From the NCBI GenBank assembly GCA_903875465.1, contig CAIQWB010000149.1, positions 1 to 64,000 of the forward strand: a DNA stretch of 64,000 nucleotides. Reading direction: 5' to 3'. This stretch comes from an uncultured Verrucomicrobia subdivision 3 bacterium. GTDB lineage: Bacteria; Verrucomicrobiota; Verrucomicrobiia; Limisphaerales; UBA11358. Positions 26,819-36,478 of this stretch are shown here, piece after piece. The stretch's first letter is position 1; each line of letters opens with the position of its first letter. A program made the translations under genes and the position numbers. The notes under the pieces were generated by a model. It made no database searches. It worked only from the letters and a program-made list of their open reading frames with translations, and was not told the origin of the DNA.

Positions 26819-27449
26819 GTCCGCCACCGGCATGATTCTGCGCACCCGGCTGCTCACTGAGACGAGCCTGATCGTGCATTGGCTGACGCCGGGGCTGGGC
26901 CGGCTGGCCACCGTCGCCAAGGGGGCGCGGCGGCACAAATCGCCATTCCAAGGGAAGCTGGACCTGTTTTACCAGGCGGATTTTGCCTTCGCCCGCAGCC
27001 GGCGTTCGGAGTTGCATACGTTGCGGGAGGTCAATCTTAAGGAAACCCGCGCGGCCATCCGCCAGGATATCCGCCGGCTGCAACAAGCCGCTTATGCCAC
27101 GGCACTCGTGGAAGAGGCCACGGAAACCGAAACCCCCCTCCCGGAAATTTTCGAATTATTGCGTGGCTTTCTGGATTTTCTTTGTCAATCAGAGCCGGCG
27201 GCCCAATGGATTCTGGCGTTCGAATTAAAAATCCTGGCCGAGACGGGACTGCAACCGGACTGGTCCGAAACCCGGCTGCTGCCGGGCACCATCAAAACTG
27301 CGGCCGCCCTCGCCGGGAGTGATTGGGCGGCGGGCCAACGGTTCAAATTAACGGCGGCCCAAACCGGCGAGTTGGGGCAGTTCTTGCAAGGTTTTCTGAT
27401 TTTTCATCTGGGCCGTTTGCCGCGCGGCCGGGCGGCCGCCTTATGCTGA
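26811..27449 (+). CDS. recO: DNA repair protein RecO
   Basis: A 212-residue protein of the RecFOR recombination-mediator pathway. The N-terminal OB fold is visible (ATGMILRTRLLTETSLIVHW LTPGLGRLATVAKGARR followed by SPFQGKLDLFYQADFAF), then the helical domain (EATETETPLPEIFELLRGFL). The zinc-finger cysteines found in many RecO proteins are absent; only single cysteines remain. It is somewhat short for the family. The 5' end overlaps the DUF502 gene by 8 bp, indicating translational coupling. Confidence 0.9.
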   Translation: MTESATGMILRTRLLTETSLIVHWLTPGLGRLATVAKGARRHKSPFQGKLDLFYQADFAFARSRRSELHTLREVNLKETRAAIRQDIRRLQQAAYATALVEEATETETPLPEIFELLRGFLDFLCQSEPAAQWILAFELKILAETGLQPDWSETRLLPGTIKTAAALAGSDWAAGQRFKLTAAQTGELGQFLQGFLIFHLGRLPRGRAAALC

Positions 27450-27456
27450 ATGACGC

Positions 27457-28440
27457 ATGAAATCACCTGAACCCATTCGACTGATCATCCTGAGCGATAT
27501 TCATTATGCCGGGGCGGCGGAGCGCGCGCGGGGCAATGATTACGAACTCAAAGCCATCGCGAGCCCCGGGATGCGCTGGATCGCCCGCCTGTATCGGCAT
27601 TACATCTGGATGCGGCACCCGCTGGACCGGGGCCGGCAACTGGACCGGTTTCTGGCGGAAGCGGGAGTGGCGGATTATGTGGTGGTGGCCGGCGATCATT
27701 CGGCCAATTCCGGTTTTGTGGGCCTCAGCGACCCGGCCGCACTGGCAAGCGCCCGGGAATGCCTCACGCGCATCACGGAACGCTATGGTGACCGCGCGCA
27801 TTTTATTTTTGGCGATCATGAACTGGGCAAAGTAACCATGTTCAGCGGCAAGGGCGGCATGCCGCTGGCGAGCTGGCGGGCCGCCACGGAACAGCTTGGC
27901 TTGAAGCGCTTCTGGCAGTTTACCGCTGGCAACTATGTGCTGATGGGGGTGGCCTCCCCCCTGCTCGCCCTGCCCGCGAACGAATCCGACACGTTGCCGG
28001 AAGAACGCTCGGAATGGCAGCGCCTGCGCATGGAGCACCTGGCCGAAATCCGCGCCGCCTTTGAGGCCCTGCAACCGCAGCAACGTGTGCTGTTATTCTG
28101 CCACGACCCCACCGCCCTGCCCTTTCTGGCCCAGGAGGACGCGGTCCGCCGCCGGCTGTCGCAAATTGAATATACGATCATCGGACATCTGCATTCCAAT
28201 TTGATCATTTGGAAAAGCCGGTTGCTCTCGTGGGTGCCACCGATTGGGTTTCTGGGGCACACCGTAAAAAAAATGTCCGCGGCCTTGAGCAAATCCCGGG
28301 CCTGGCGGCCATTCAAGATCAAGCTCTGCCCGGCGCTGGCGGGCATCGAACTGCTCAATGATGGCGGATATTTTACGGTGACCCTCGACCCGGCCGCGAA
28401 GCAGCCGGCGGCGTTTGTGTTTCACCCGCTACGGCGCTAA
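27457..28440 (+). CDS. Calcineurin-like metallophosphoesterase
   Basis: A 327-residue phosphoesterase with the two-metal motif set: SDIHY (D-x-H) at the start, VVAGDHS, FGDHELGK (the usual GNHD-type motif altered), LLFCHDP and IIGHLHSN. It has no signal peptide or membrane helix, so it should be cytoplasmic. The substrate (nucleotide, lipid or phosphoprotein) is not evident. It ends the long plus-strand housekeeping run that starts at lpxB or earlier. Confidence 0.88.
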   Translation: MKSPEPIRLIILSDIHYAGAAERARGNDYELKAIASPGMRWIARLYRHYIWMRHPLDRGRQLDRFLAEAGVADYVVVAGDHSANSGFVGLSDPAALASARECLTRITERYGDRAHFIFGDHELGKVTMFSGKGGMPLASWRAATEQLGLKRFWQFTAGNYVLMGVASPLLALPANESDTLPEERSEWQRLRMEHLAEIRAAFEALQPQQRVLLFCHDPTALPFLAQEDAVRRRLSQIEYTIIGHLHSNLIIWKSRLLSWVPPIGFLGHTVKKMSAALSKSRAWRPFKIKLCPALAGIELLNDGGYFTVTLDPAAKQPAAFVFHPLRR

Positions 28441-28474
28441 AAATTTGGCGGGCAGTGAAACCTCACCGCCCGCC
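28438..28474 (-). terminator. Terminator between the converging metallophosphoesterase and proS genes
   Basis: GGCGGGC (28447-28453) pairs with GCCCGCC (28468-28474), and GTGA (28455-28458) pairs with TCAC (28463-28466) inside it, with one A-C mismatch between the stems. On the minus strand the hairpin is followed by AAATTTTTA, so it mainly suits proS. It may also stop the plus-strand operon. Confidence 0.65.
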
Positions 28475-28532
28475 ATGATAAATACTTGCCGCGAATGGCT
28501 TGGTCAGCGGAACTACCGTGCTGACTTAACCC

Positions 28533-30257
28533 TCAAACCGCAGGGTTTTCGGAGATCAATTTACGAACCAGGGCCACCGCTTCCTCAATTTTGACAAATT
28601 GCACAGGACCGTTGCGCGGTTTGATTTCCACTTCACCCTTGGCCAGCGATTTTTCGCCCAGCCCGACGCGCAGCGGGAAACCCACCAGATCGGCATCTTT
28701 GAACTTCACGCCCGGACGATCATCCCGATCATCCAGAATCACGTCCACCCCTTGGGCGGTGAGTTCGGCGTAGATTTTCTCGGCGAGTTGCATGGCCTGG
28801 CTTTCCGGAGCGACGCTCAAGGGCGTGATGCACACTTGATAGGGCGCCACATTCAAAGGCCAGACAATGCCGTCCTTGTCGTTACCCTGTTCAATAACGG
28901 CCTGCAAGGTGCGGGTCACGCCAATGCCGTAGCAGCCCATGACCGCTGGCTTGCGCACCCCGGTTTCATCCAGGAAGTTCGCCCCGAGCTTCTCGCTGTA
29001 TTTGGTGCCGAGTTTGAAGACGTGGCCGACTTCGATGGCCCGGCGGATTTTCAGGGACTTGCCGCATTTCACACACGGTTCGCCGGCGCTCACCGTGCGC
29101 AGGTCGTACCATTCGGTCACCTTGATGTCGCGTTCGAGCGAGACATTCCGATAATGGAAGCCATCCTCGTTCGCACCGGTGGTCATGTCATTGGCCCCGC
29201 GCAGGCGTTCATCGGCATAGACTTTGACGTCCGCCGGCACCTTCGCCACCGCGCCCAGGGAGCCGGGCTTGGCGCCCAGCGTGGCCAGGCATTCCTCGGG
29301 CGTGGCCGGACGCACGGCCACCGCGCCGGTGCGGGCACTGAATTTGGTTTCGTTTAACTGATCGTCGCCGCGAATGGCAATGAGCACAACCTTGCTGTCG
29401 GCGACATAAACGAGGGTTTTAATCTGCCGGTTGGCCGGCACGCTGTAGGGGGCTTTGGCGAGGGCCTCGATGGTGACCACGCCCGGGGTGGCAAATTGCT
29501 CGATGGCGGGTCCAAGATCGCGGGCGGCGGTTTTCGGGATGCCGCTGGTGGCCTTTTCGATATTGGCCGCATACCCGCAGGCTTCACAGAAGGCCACTTC
29601 GTTTTCGCCGGTTTCGGCCGGCACCATGAATTCGTGGGAGTGGTTGCCACCGATCACGCCCGTGTCGGCTTCGACGGGGAACGCCTGGAGTCCGCAGCGG
29701 GCAAAGATGCGGGAGTAAGCGTCGTACATTTTCTTATAACTCACCATGGCCAGGTCGTCGGTGGTGTCGAAGGAATAGGCATCCTTCATGATGAATTCCT
29801 TGGCGCGCATCAGGCCGAAGCGCGGGCGGATTTCATCGCGGAATTTCAGGCTGACCTGGTAGAAATTCTTGGGCAACTGGCGGTAGGAATTAATTTCGTT
29901 CGCCGCCAGCGTGGTGATGACTTCCTCGGCAGTGGGGCTCAGAAACCACTGGCGGCCCGAGCTGTCCTTGACCTTGAAGAGCACGTTGCTGGCGGTTTCG
30001 GCGCGGCCGCTCTGTTCCCAGATTTCCGGGGGCTGCAGGGCGGGCATGAGGACTTCAATGGCGCCGGCGCGGTTCATTTCCTCGCGGATGATGCCTTCGA
30101 TCTTGCGCAGGGCGCGGAGGCCCAGGGGCAGAAAGGTGTAAACGCCACCGGCGAGCTTGCGGATGAGGCCGGCCCGGAGCAGCAGCTTATGGGAAACGAT
30201 TTCCGCATCCGCCGGAGCGTCGCGAAGCGTCGGAATCAAAGTTTGTGTCCACTTCAT
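28533..30257 (-). CDS. proS: Prolyl-tRNA synthetase
   Basis: With the ATG at 30257 (MKWTQTLIPTLRDAP) it has 574 residues. This is the bacterial-type class II ProRS with the editing domain inserted between motifs 2 and 3. Motif 1 lies around REEMNRAGAIEVLMPALQPP, motif 2 contains KFRDEIRPRFGLMRAKEF, and motif 3 is MGCYGIGVTRTLQAVIEQ. The anticodon domain is at the C-terminus (LDDRDDRPGVKFKDADLVG). It charges tRNA-Pro. It is a single minus-strand gene, divergent from proB. Confidence 0.97.
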   Translation of the reverse strand: MKWTQTLIPTLRDAPADAEIVSHKLLLRAGLIRKLAGGVYTFLPLGLRALRKIEGIIREEMNRAGAIEVLMPALQPPEIWEQSGRAETASNVLFKVKDSSGRQWFLSPTAEEVITTLAANEINSYRQLPKNFYQVSLKFRDEIRPRFGLMRAKEFIMKDAYSFDTTDDLAMVSYKKMYDAYSRIFARCGLQAFPVEADTGVIGGNHSHEFMVPAETGENEVAFCEACGYAANIEKATSGIPKTAARDLGPAIEQFATPGVVTIEALAKAPYSVPANRQIKTLVYVADSKVVLIAIRGDDQLNETKFSARTGAVAVRPATPEECLATLGAKPGSLGAVAKVPADVKVYADERLRGANDMTTGANEDGFHYRNVSLERDIKVTEWYDLRTVSAGEPCVKCGKSLKIRRAIEVGHVFKLGTKYSEKLGANFLDETGVRKPAVMGCYGIGVTRTLQAVIEQGNDKDGIVWPLNVAPYQVCITPLSVAPESQAMQLAEKIYAELTAQGVDVILDDRDDRPGVKFKDADLVGFPLRVGLGEKSLAKGEVEIKPRNGPVQFVKIEEAVALVRKLISENPAV

Positions 30258-30614
30258 GGTTGAGAGAGGGTACGGGAAATCCGGGGACAAAATGAAGCTT
30301 TTTCGGTTTGGGGATCAGGGGTCCATGAGTTGATTGGCCAGTTGTTTTAATCACTGGTTTTCGGTGGCTGGCACCTTGCCGAAGGCGTCAGACCGGCCGG
30401 GCCGGCGCCACGTGGCAACGGGCGGGCTGCCGCTCCGGTGGGGGCGCGGCCGGTCGTTTAACTGGGTCTGCCAGGCCAGCGTCAGGCGGGAGTTTGGCGG
30501 GGGCAGCGGAACAGCTGGGCGCCAAATTTAAAATTTTATGGGCGGAGGGAGGAATTACGGCCGGTGATATATTTTAACATTTTCCGGCGGGCCATTTCCT
30601 TTTAAGCTTACGGC
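30258..30614. other. Divergent intergenic region between proS and proB
   Basis: No gene is seen. It contains GC-rich stretches and, near proB, an AT-rich palindromic patch (AAATTTAAAATTTT, 30525-30538). No T-box or other riboswitch could be recognised for either gene. Promoters for both directions must lie here, but none is clear. Confidence 0.4.
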
Positions 30615-31691
30615 GTGCATCGTGAATCTCTTAAATCCGCCGGGCGCGTCGTCGTAAAATTGGGCACGGGCGTGCTGACGGACAGTCAAAAGCAGCCGGA
30701 CCCGGCGCAACTTGCGCAGTTGGTCGCGCAAATCGCGGCCCTGCGCCAGTCGGGCCATCAGGTGGTGGTGGTGACCAGTGGTGCCGTGGGCGCGGGCATG
30801 GGGGCGCTCGGCTATAAAAGCCGGCCGAATCACCTGGCTGAAAAGCAGGCGTGCGCGGCCGTGGGGCAATCCCGATTGATGGCGGTTTATGACCAGTTGT
30901 TTGCGAAGCACGGGCTGGTGGTGGCCCAGGTGCTGCTCACCCATGACGACCTGGAGCACCATGAGCGCCATTTGAACGCGCGCAACACCCTGGTGACGCT
31001 GCTGGAACTCGGGGTGGTGCCGATCATTAATGAGAACGACGCCGTGTCGTTCACCGAAATCAAATTTGGCGACAACGACAAGCTCTCGGCCCTGGTGGCG
31101 GCACTGTTGCCGGCGGATTTGCTGGTGATTTTAACGACGGTGGACGGCGTGATCGAGGGTTTTGGCGGGGCGAATCCGCGCACGATTCCGGTGATTGAAC
31201 AGATTGACGCCACGATTGAAGCCCTGGCGGGCGGCACCACGAGCGAGACAGCGGTGGGCGGGATGAAGTCGAAGGTGGACGCGGCCCGGATCGCGGTGCG
31301 CTCGGGCATTCCGCTGGTGATCGCCTCGGGGCGCAAAGTGGATGTGCTGGCGCAAATCACCAGTGGCGTGGAAGCGGGTACGCTGTTCGTGGCCACGCCC
31401 ACCAAGCTGGCGGGGCGCAAACGCTGGATTGCTTTTTTTCATCATCCCAAAGGCACCTTGCAAGTGGATGACGGGGCCAAAGAAGCCCTGCGCAATGGGG
31501 GCAAGAGCCTGCTGCCACCGGGCGTGAAATATTGCGACGGCGAGTTTGCTGCCGGTGAAGTGGTGCGCCTGTGTGATGCGGATGGGATGGAATTTGCCCG
31601 CGGGATTGCGCGCTACAGCGCGACCGAAATCCGGGCCCAAACCCTGAGCCGGGTGGAATTGGTGCACCGGGATGACCTGGTGATTTTGTAA
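30615..31691 (+). CDS. proB: Glutamate 5-kinase
   Basis: A 358-residue first enzyme of proline synthesis, phosphorylating glutamate. The amino acid kinase domain shows VVVKLGTGVLT, VVTSGAVGAGMGALGY, PIINENDAVSF, FGDNDKLSALVA and GGMKSKVDAARIA. The C-terminal PUA domain spans about 275-358 (LLPPGVKYCDGEFAAGEVV). The start is GTG 30615. proA is not next door, unlike the common proBA operon. Confidence 0.96.
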   Translation: MHRESLKSAGRVVVKLGTGVLTDSQKQPDPAQLAQLVAQIAALRQSGHQVVVVTSGAVGAGMGALGYKSRPNHLAEKQACAAVGQSRLMAVYDQLFAKHGLVVAQVLLTHDDLEHHERHLNARNTLVTLLELGVVPIINENDAVSFTEIKFGDNDKLSALVAALLPADLLVILTTVDGVIEGFGGANPRTIPVIEQIDATIEALAGGTTSETAVGGMKSKVDAARIAVRSGIPLVIASGRKVDVLAQITSGVEAGTLFVATPTKLAGRKRWIAFFHHPKGTLQVDDGAKEALRNGGKSLLPPGVKYCDGEFAAGEVVRLCDADGMEFARGIARYSATEIRAQTLSRVELVHRDDLVIL

Positions 31692-31785
31692 GCGCAGCCC
31701 GCGAGCCAGGCGCATGGCGGAGCCGGTGAATGTGCTGGACAGGGTTTGGCGGGTTCGCGAATGATAAAGGCAGGATGAATGTTCC

Positions 31786-33150
31786 ATGGCGGATTTAAAA
31801 GACCAGCCGGCCGCGGCCACCGGCCCCTATCCGCCGGGGCTATATGATGCGTGGCGGTTTGCCGCGTTCAACGGGTTGTCGTTCCAAATTGTGATCGGCA
31901 GTCCGATGATCCTCTATGCCAAGACGCTGCACGCCAGCGCGACGGTGATTGGCATCATCGTGGGCATGCTGCCGTTGCTGGTGATTTTCCAGATTCCCGC
32001 CGCGCATTACATCGAGCGGGTGGGGTACAAGCGTTTTGTGCTGGGGGGCTGGGGCACGCGCACCTTGTTCACCTTTGCGATGGCCATCGTGCCCCTCACC
32101 TCGGGGTTTCTGGACCAAAGCACGCGGCTGGTCCTGATTCTCACCGGGCTGTTTGGCTTCAACCTGGTGCGTGGCATTGCCAGTTGCGCGTGGCTGCCCT
32201 GGATCGCCAGCCTGGTGCCGGAACATTTTCGCGGGCGTTATGTCTCGCGGGACGCGGCGATGGCGAACCTGGGGAGCTTTCTGACGGTCATCGTTTCGGC
32301 GCTGTGCCTGGGGGAAACCCCGCAGCCCTGGCAATATACGGTCATTTTTACATTTAGCGCCGCCATGGGGCTGGTGAGCCTGGTATTTCTCCGCCGGGTG
32401 CCGGATGTGGCCATCACGGAAAAGGAACGCCACTCCAACCTGCCGGTGCCGTGGCTGGCCATGTTGCGACATCCGCCGTTCCAAAAGCTCTTGCATCTGG
32501 TCATCGTTTGGGCAATTGCCTACGGGGGCTTGACGGCCTTCACAGTGGCATTTTTGAAAAGCGAAACCGCCCTGCCGGCGGGACGGATCCTATTTGTCAC
32601 CTCGGTGGCCTTTCTGGGCGGGTTGAGCAGCTTGTGGTTGCTGGGGCACCGGCAGGATCACCTGGGCAGTAAGCCGGTGCTGATTTTCGCACTTGGGGGC
32701 TGGCTGGTGATCATCCTGGCCTGGATCGCGATGGCGGGGGGAGTGCTGGCTCCGCGCCTGCCCACCATTCTATTACTCCAGTTCCTCATGGGCCTGTTCA
32801 ACGCCTTGGTGGCCATCGCCTTCAACCGCCTGGCCATGACGGTGATCCCGCCGATGGGCCGCAACCATTTCTTCGCATTGTATTCGGTGGCGTCCAACGT
32901 CACGCTGGGCCTGGCCCCGGTGGCGTGGGGGTTGTTGATTGATTATGTGGGCGGCTGGCGCGGTCAGGGGCTGGGTTTGAACTGGAATCAATACACCATT
33001 TTCTACGCCCTGGCGCTGGCGGTGTTTGGCCTGGGCCTGGTGCTGGCGGGGAAATTGCACGAGCCCAAGGCCGGCAGCCTGGAGGCGCTGCTGACGGAGT
33101 TTCTGGTGGCCACGCCCCAACGTTTGTGGTCCCGGCTGTGGGCGGATTGA
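31786..33150 (+). CDS. Major facilitator superfamily transporter
   Basis: A 454-residue protein with about twelve hydrophobic helices and an MFS-like loop 2 (IERVGYKRFVLGGWGTR). The N-terminal half ends at about 215 and the second half begins after a basic loop (EKERHSNLPVPWLAMLRHPP). The substrate is unknown; the SCAWLPWIASLVPEHFRGRY motif resembles uncharacterised MFS proteins of polysaccharide-degrading bacteria. It lies 95 bp after proB and need not belong to the same transcript. Confidence 0.85.
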   Translation: MADLKDQPAAATGPYPPGLYDAWRFAAFNGLSFQIVIGSPMILYAKTLHASATVIGIIVGMLPLLVIFQIPAAHYIERVGYKRFVLGGWGTRTLFTFAMAIVPLTSGFLDQSTRLVLILTGLFGFNLVRGIASCAWLPWIASLVPEHFRGRYVSRDAAMANLGSFLTVIVSALCLGETPQPWQYTVIFTFSAAMGLVSLVFLRRVPDVAITEKERHSNLPVPWLAMLRHPPFQKLLHLVIVWAIAYGGLTAFTVAFLKSETALPAGRILFVTSVAFLGGLSSLWLLGHRQDHLGSKPVLIFALGGWLVIILAWIAMAGGVLAPRLPTILLLQFLMGLFNALVAIAFNRLAMTVIPPMGRNHFFALYSVASNVTLGLAPVAWGLLIDYVGGWRGQGLGLNWNQYTIFYALALAVFGLGLVLAGKLHEPKAGSLEALLTEFLVATPQRLWSRLWAD

Positions 33151-33222
33151 CGGCGAAAAATTCACCGTTCAAAATCCTAATTGCAGCGAAAACTGACCTT
33201 TCCGGAAAATTTTGCGTGACGG

Positions 33223-33237
33223 TGGAAAGCGCTTGCA
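33223..33237. promoter_or_regulatory. LacI-family-like operator
   Basis: TGGAAAGCGCTTGCA has the exact palindromic core AAGCGCTT (33227-33234), the central CG and flanking TG/CA typical of LacI/GalR-family binding sites. It lies 41 bp before the start codon of the second MFS gene. A wider inverted repeat, GGAAAGC...GCTTTCC (33225-33231 and 33243-33249), overlaps it. No lacI-type gene is in the window, so the regulator is unknown. Confidence 0.45.
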
Positions 33238-33277
33238 GGCATGCTTTCCGCCATGCCGCGCCCCATCCATTAATGCC

Positions 33278-34546
33278 ATGATTTCCTCCCGCTGGCTGCG
33301 CATCATTCCCGTGGCGCTGGTCATGTACACCATTTCGTACGTGGACCGGACCAACATCTCGCTGGCGTTGGATCCCAAAATCTCCTCCATGCTGCACGAC
33401 TTGCAGATGGACGACCGCATGAAGGGCCAGGCGGCGGGCATTTTCTTTCTCGGGTACGTGCTCTTGCAAATGGCGGGGGGCTGGCTCGCCAGCAGTTGGA
33501 GCGCCAAAAAACTGGTGGCCATGTGCCTGATTTTCTGGGGCGGCTGCGCGGTGGCCGGCGGACTGGCGCGGACCTTTCATGAATTTGAAACCGCCCGGTT
33601 CCTCCTGGGCATGGCGGAAAGCAGTGTGTACCCCGCCACGGTCGTCCTGCTGGCGCATTGGTTTCCGAGCGCGGAGCGGGCGCGGGCCAATGCCTGCTGG
33701 AATCTCTGCCAACCCCTGGCCGTGGCCGCCTCCGCGCCCTTCACCGGCTGGTTGCTGGGGGCCTATGGCTGGCAAACCATGCTTATTCTCGAAGGCGCCC
33801 TGCCCTTTGTATGGCTGCCGATTTGGTGGCTTTTTATCAGCGACCATCCGCGCGACGCCCACTGGATTTCCCCGGCGGAACGCGCGTTTCTGGAGCAAAC
33901 CCTGGAGCACGAGGCCACGCAACTGGAGCCGGCAGAGCCCGTCCCGTTCTGGCAACGCCTGGCGCGCTGGGAAATCGGGGTGATGGTAGTGATGAATTTT
34001 CTCCACAACTCGGCCGCGTATGGTTGCATGACATTTTTTACGGAAGGCTTGCAGGCCCGGCATTTCAGCGCCGTTCAATATGGCTTTTTATTCGCGGCAC
34101 CGTATGCGCTCACCGCCGTGATCATGGTGGTCAACTCCTGGCATTCCGACCGCACCGGGGAGCGGCGCGGGCATGTGGCGGCGGTTTACATTTTGAGCGG
34201 GGTGAGCCTGATTTTGAGTGTCCTCCTGCGGGAGCATTTTTGGCTGTCCTACGCCCTGCTCTGCCTGGCCATTCCCGGACCGTTCGCCGCCCTGGCGCCG
34301 TTCTGGGCGATTCCCACGGAAACGCTGCCACGCAAGGTGTTCGGACCGGTGATCGGACTGGTGAACGCGCTGGGCAACACCGGCGGTTTTTTTGGACCCT
34401 ATATTGTCGGGTGGTTGAAAGCGGAATATCACAGCGTGGCCGTGCCGTTCACGGCGCTGGGCCTGGGGCTGCTGCTGGCGGCTGGACTGGCATTTCTGCT
34501 GCCGAAACGCGTCCTGCCCCAGCCTCAGGCCCCGGCCCGCCGGTAA
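33278..34546 (+). CDS. MFS transporter, anion:cation symporter-like
   Basis: With the ATG at 33278 ([20 protein letters not shown]) it has 422 residues. The motif [11 protein letters not shown] in the first helix, the [20 protein letters not shown] loop and [20 protein letters not shown] are characteristic of the ACS family (hexuronate, sialate, phthalate and tartrate carriers). About twelve helices. A sugar acid is the likely substrate class, by family only. The LacI-like operator just upstream fits sugar-dependent control. Confidence 0.88.
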   Translation: MISSRWLRIIPVALVMYTISYVDRTNISLALDPKISSMLHDLQMDDRMKGQAAGIFFLGYVLLQMAGGWLASSWSAKKLVAMCLIFWGGCAVAGGLARTFHEFETARFLLGMAESSVYPATVVLLAHWFPSAERARANACWNLCQPLAVAASAPFTGWLLGAYGWQTMLILEGALPFVWLPIWWLFISDHPRDAHWISPAERAFLEQTLEHEATQLEPAEPVPFWQRLARWEIGVMVVMNFLHNSAAYGCMTFFTEGLQARHFSAVQYGFLFAAPYALTAVIMVVNSWHSDRTGERRGHVAAVYILSGVSLILSVLLREHFWLSYALLCLAIPGPFAALAPFWAIPTETLPRKVFGPVIGLVNALGNTGGFFGPYIVGWLKAEYHSVAVPFTALGLGLLLAAGLAFLLPKRVLPQPQAPARR

Positions 34547-34607
34547 AATTCTACGGAAAGGTGTTACCTCGGCGGTGGTTGGAAACGTCTATGGAGGGGT
34601 GCAGAAC

Positions 34608-35300
34608 ATGAGGACCAAAAACCCGTCGGCGCGGACCAGGACCACGGGGTTCACCCTGATTGAATTATTAGTGGTCATTGCGATTATTGCGATTCTGGCC
34701 GCCATGCTGCTCCCTGCCCTGGCCCGGGCAAAGGAGCGCGCCTACACCATCCAGTGCAATAACAACCTGCGCCAGATCAGCCTGGGGATGTTCCTGTTTG
34801 CGGATGATAACAACAGCTTTTTCCCCGAGTCCGGCGGCACGATCCGTTGGGACGCGGCGAATCCCAATGCCAGTACCAATGGCTGGTCGCAACAAATCAT
34901 CAGCTTTGTGCAAACCACCAATGTGTTTCATTGCCCGGCGAATTTTGTGCAACCGCCCGCCTTGCAATCGCCCTTTAATTATTTCAACGGCGTGCGGGCG
35001 GCGTATGAGGCTGCCGGCGAGAAGGAGGCGGCGGTGAACACCAAAAAAATCATGTTCCCCTCGGCCCAGGTGTTGTCTGGCGACACCATTGGCACGGAAT
35101 TTGTGCCCACGGATTGCGACAAGGACGATTACTCCCAAAACTGCGTGGGGGGTGCCGTCAATGGCCTGCCCTGGGAGGAATGGCAGGTGCACAGCCGCGG
35201 CCAGAACGTGCTCTTCACCGATGGCCACGCCAAATGGTACAAGGGTTACGACACGAATGAGATGACCTTCCGGTACGCATCCATGTCCGGCTGGCAGTAG
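34608..35300 (+). CDS. Type II pseudopilin-like protein (prepilin-cleaved)
   Basis: The ATG at 34608 is chosen because GGAGGGG lies about 10 bp upstream. This gives 230 residues with a short basic leader ([14 protein letters not shown]), the prepilin peptidase site and the hydrophobic helix [20 protein letters not shown]. The rest has the family tail [16 protein letters not shown]. Verrucomicrobia, Planctomycetes and Lentisphaerae carry dozens of such genes, often beside glycan-degradation loci. Their export and surface role are not established. There is no secretion gene beside it. Confidence 0.92.
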   Translation: MRTKNPSARTRTTGFTLIELLVVIAIIAILAAMLLPALARAKERAYTIQCNNNLRQISLGMFLFADDNNSFFPESGGTIRWDAANPNASTNGWSQQIISFVQTTNVFHCPANFVQPPALQSPFNYFNGVRAAYEAAGEKEAAVNTKKIMFPSAQVLSGDTIGTEFVPTDCDKDDYSQNCVGGAVNGLPWEEWQVHSRGQNVLFTDGHAKWYKGYDTNEMTFRYASMSGWQ

Positions 35301-35336
35301 GCCGTAGACCCCGACCGCGCCCAGTGGTACGGTTAT

Positions 35337-35606
35337 TCAGACCCCGGACTGCGGAAACTTCTCCCGAATGCGTCGGCGCAGATGCTCCTCGTCGGAGGGC
35401 TGGTAACGCCGGCGGGTGATCAGGCGCTGGACGGCATCCAGCAATTCCATCCAGTCTTCCAGCGGCGGTTCAGGCACGGGCTGCCAGGAGTCGAAGCGCT
35501 TGGCCCGGTGGTAAAACCGCCACTCGCGGCTCACGTGCTGGACGTAAACCTGCAGTTTCTCACCGTCTTCGGTCACCCGCTTCCAACTAATTTCTGCTTT
35601 GGCCAT
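35337..35606 (-). CDS. Small conserved hypothetical protein
   Basis: An 89-residue soluble, charged protein (about one quarter Arg/Lys/Glu) with many aromatics (SREWRFYHRAKRFDSW, PPLEDWMELLDAVQRLI). No named family is recognised. Its start lies 9 bp after the ispF stop on the same strand, so the two are probably one operon. The acidic-basic C-terminus (SDEEHLRRRIREKFP) suggests a nucleic-acid or protein contact, but this is a guess. Confidence 0.7.
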   Translation of the reverse strand: MAKAEISWKRVTEDGEKLQVYVQHVSREWRFYHRAKRFDSWQPVPEPPLEDWMELLDAVQRLITRRRYQPSDEEHLRRRIREKFPQSGV

Positions 35607-35615
35607 GGGCTTAGC

Positions 35616-36095
35616 TTACTCCGGCAAGTCGACGCTGGCAACCGCCATGGCGGCAATGCCTTCCTCCCGCCCGATGAACCCCATCAGCTCGTTGGTGGTC
35701 GCCTTGATGCCGATTTGCTTTTCGCTCACCCCCAGGGCCGCCGCCACGCGCTGTTTCATCAGGGCAATATGCGGGTAAATCTTGGGGGCTTGGGCAATGA
35801 CCGTGGCATCCACATTCACAATGCGGCCCGAGCGCGCGGCGATCTGCCGGGCGGCCTCCTCCAGGAAAATCTTGCTGGGCACCCCGCGCCACCGCGGATC
35901 GGTGTTGGGAAAAAAATGCCCGATATCCTCCTCGCCAATCGCGCCGAGCAGGGCGTCGCAGATGGCATGCATGAGGGCATCCGCATCGGAATGCCCGTCC
36001 AGCCCCTTCGTGTGCGGAATTTCCACGCCTCCCAGAAAGAGCGCGCGCCCGGCAACCAATTGATGTACGTCGTAACCAATGCCTACATGAACCAT
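35616..36095 (-). CDS. ispF: 2-C-methyl-D-erythritol 2,4-cyclodiphosphate synthase
   Basis: A 159-residue enzyme of the MEP isoprenoid pathway that cyclises CDP-methylerythritol 2-phosphate. Metal-binding residues are in GYDVHQL and the GLDGHSDADALMHAICDALLG stretch; IGHFFPNTDPRW and KATTNELMGFIGREEGIAAM complete the active site and trimer pocket. Length is normal. No ispD is adjacent; the small gene downstream is unrelated. Confidence 0.97.
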   Translation of the reverse strand: MVHVGIGYDVHQLVAGRALFLGGVEIPHTKGLDGHSDADALMHAICDALLGAIGEEDIGHFFPNTDPRWRGVPSKIFLEEAARQIAARSGRIVNVDATVIAQAPKIYPHIALMKQRVAAALGVSEKQIGIKATTNELMGFIGREEGIAAMAVASVDLPE

Positions 36096-36478
36096 GCCCC
36101 AGTGTAAAATGTCCCGGGACGTTTACCAAGCGGTTTTAACCGGCGCGGACGCGATGACTCATATTACATGTTACTGGAGCGGGGCGGTGGTCGAGTGGTT
36201 TATTGCCACTTAAACCGAACTGACCTCCGTCTCATGAGGCGCTTGACGCAACCACCTTCACATCGGACAATCGATAGCATGTGGATGGCGAAAGGTGCAG
36301 CCCAGAGAAGCGCCAAAAGAACCTCACGGGCTTGCCGGAAAGTGCCTCAATGATTTCATATTTGCAGGTATTGCAGCCAAATTGGTGGCCCGAGAAGTCC
36401 GGCGTGCCAGTCTCCGGTGGCTTACCCACCCGCATACGTTTTCATTCACCGGTATGAGCAAATTCGGCCAGACTTTGT
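36096..36478. other. Gene-poor region upstream of the MITE-like element
   Basis: Only short ORFs without recognisable domains occur here (61-111 residues). The stretch gtggtcgagtggttta (36187-36202) resembles a tRNA D-arm, but no acceptor partner, anticodon arm or T-arm follows. Nothing else could be identified. Confidence 0.4.

Noticed and set aside
36175-36215. tRNA-like D-arm (gtggtcgagtggttta)
   Set aside because: No matching acceptor stem, anticodon arm or GTTCRANNC T-arm follows within tRNA distance, so it is treated as coincidence or at most a fragment.
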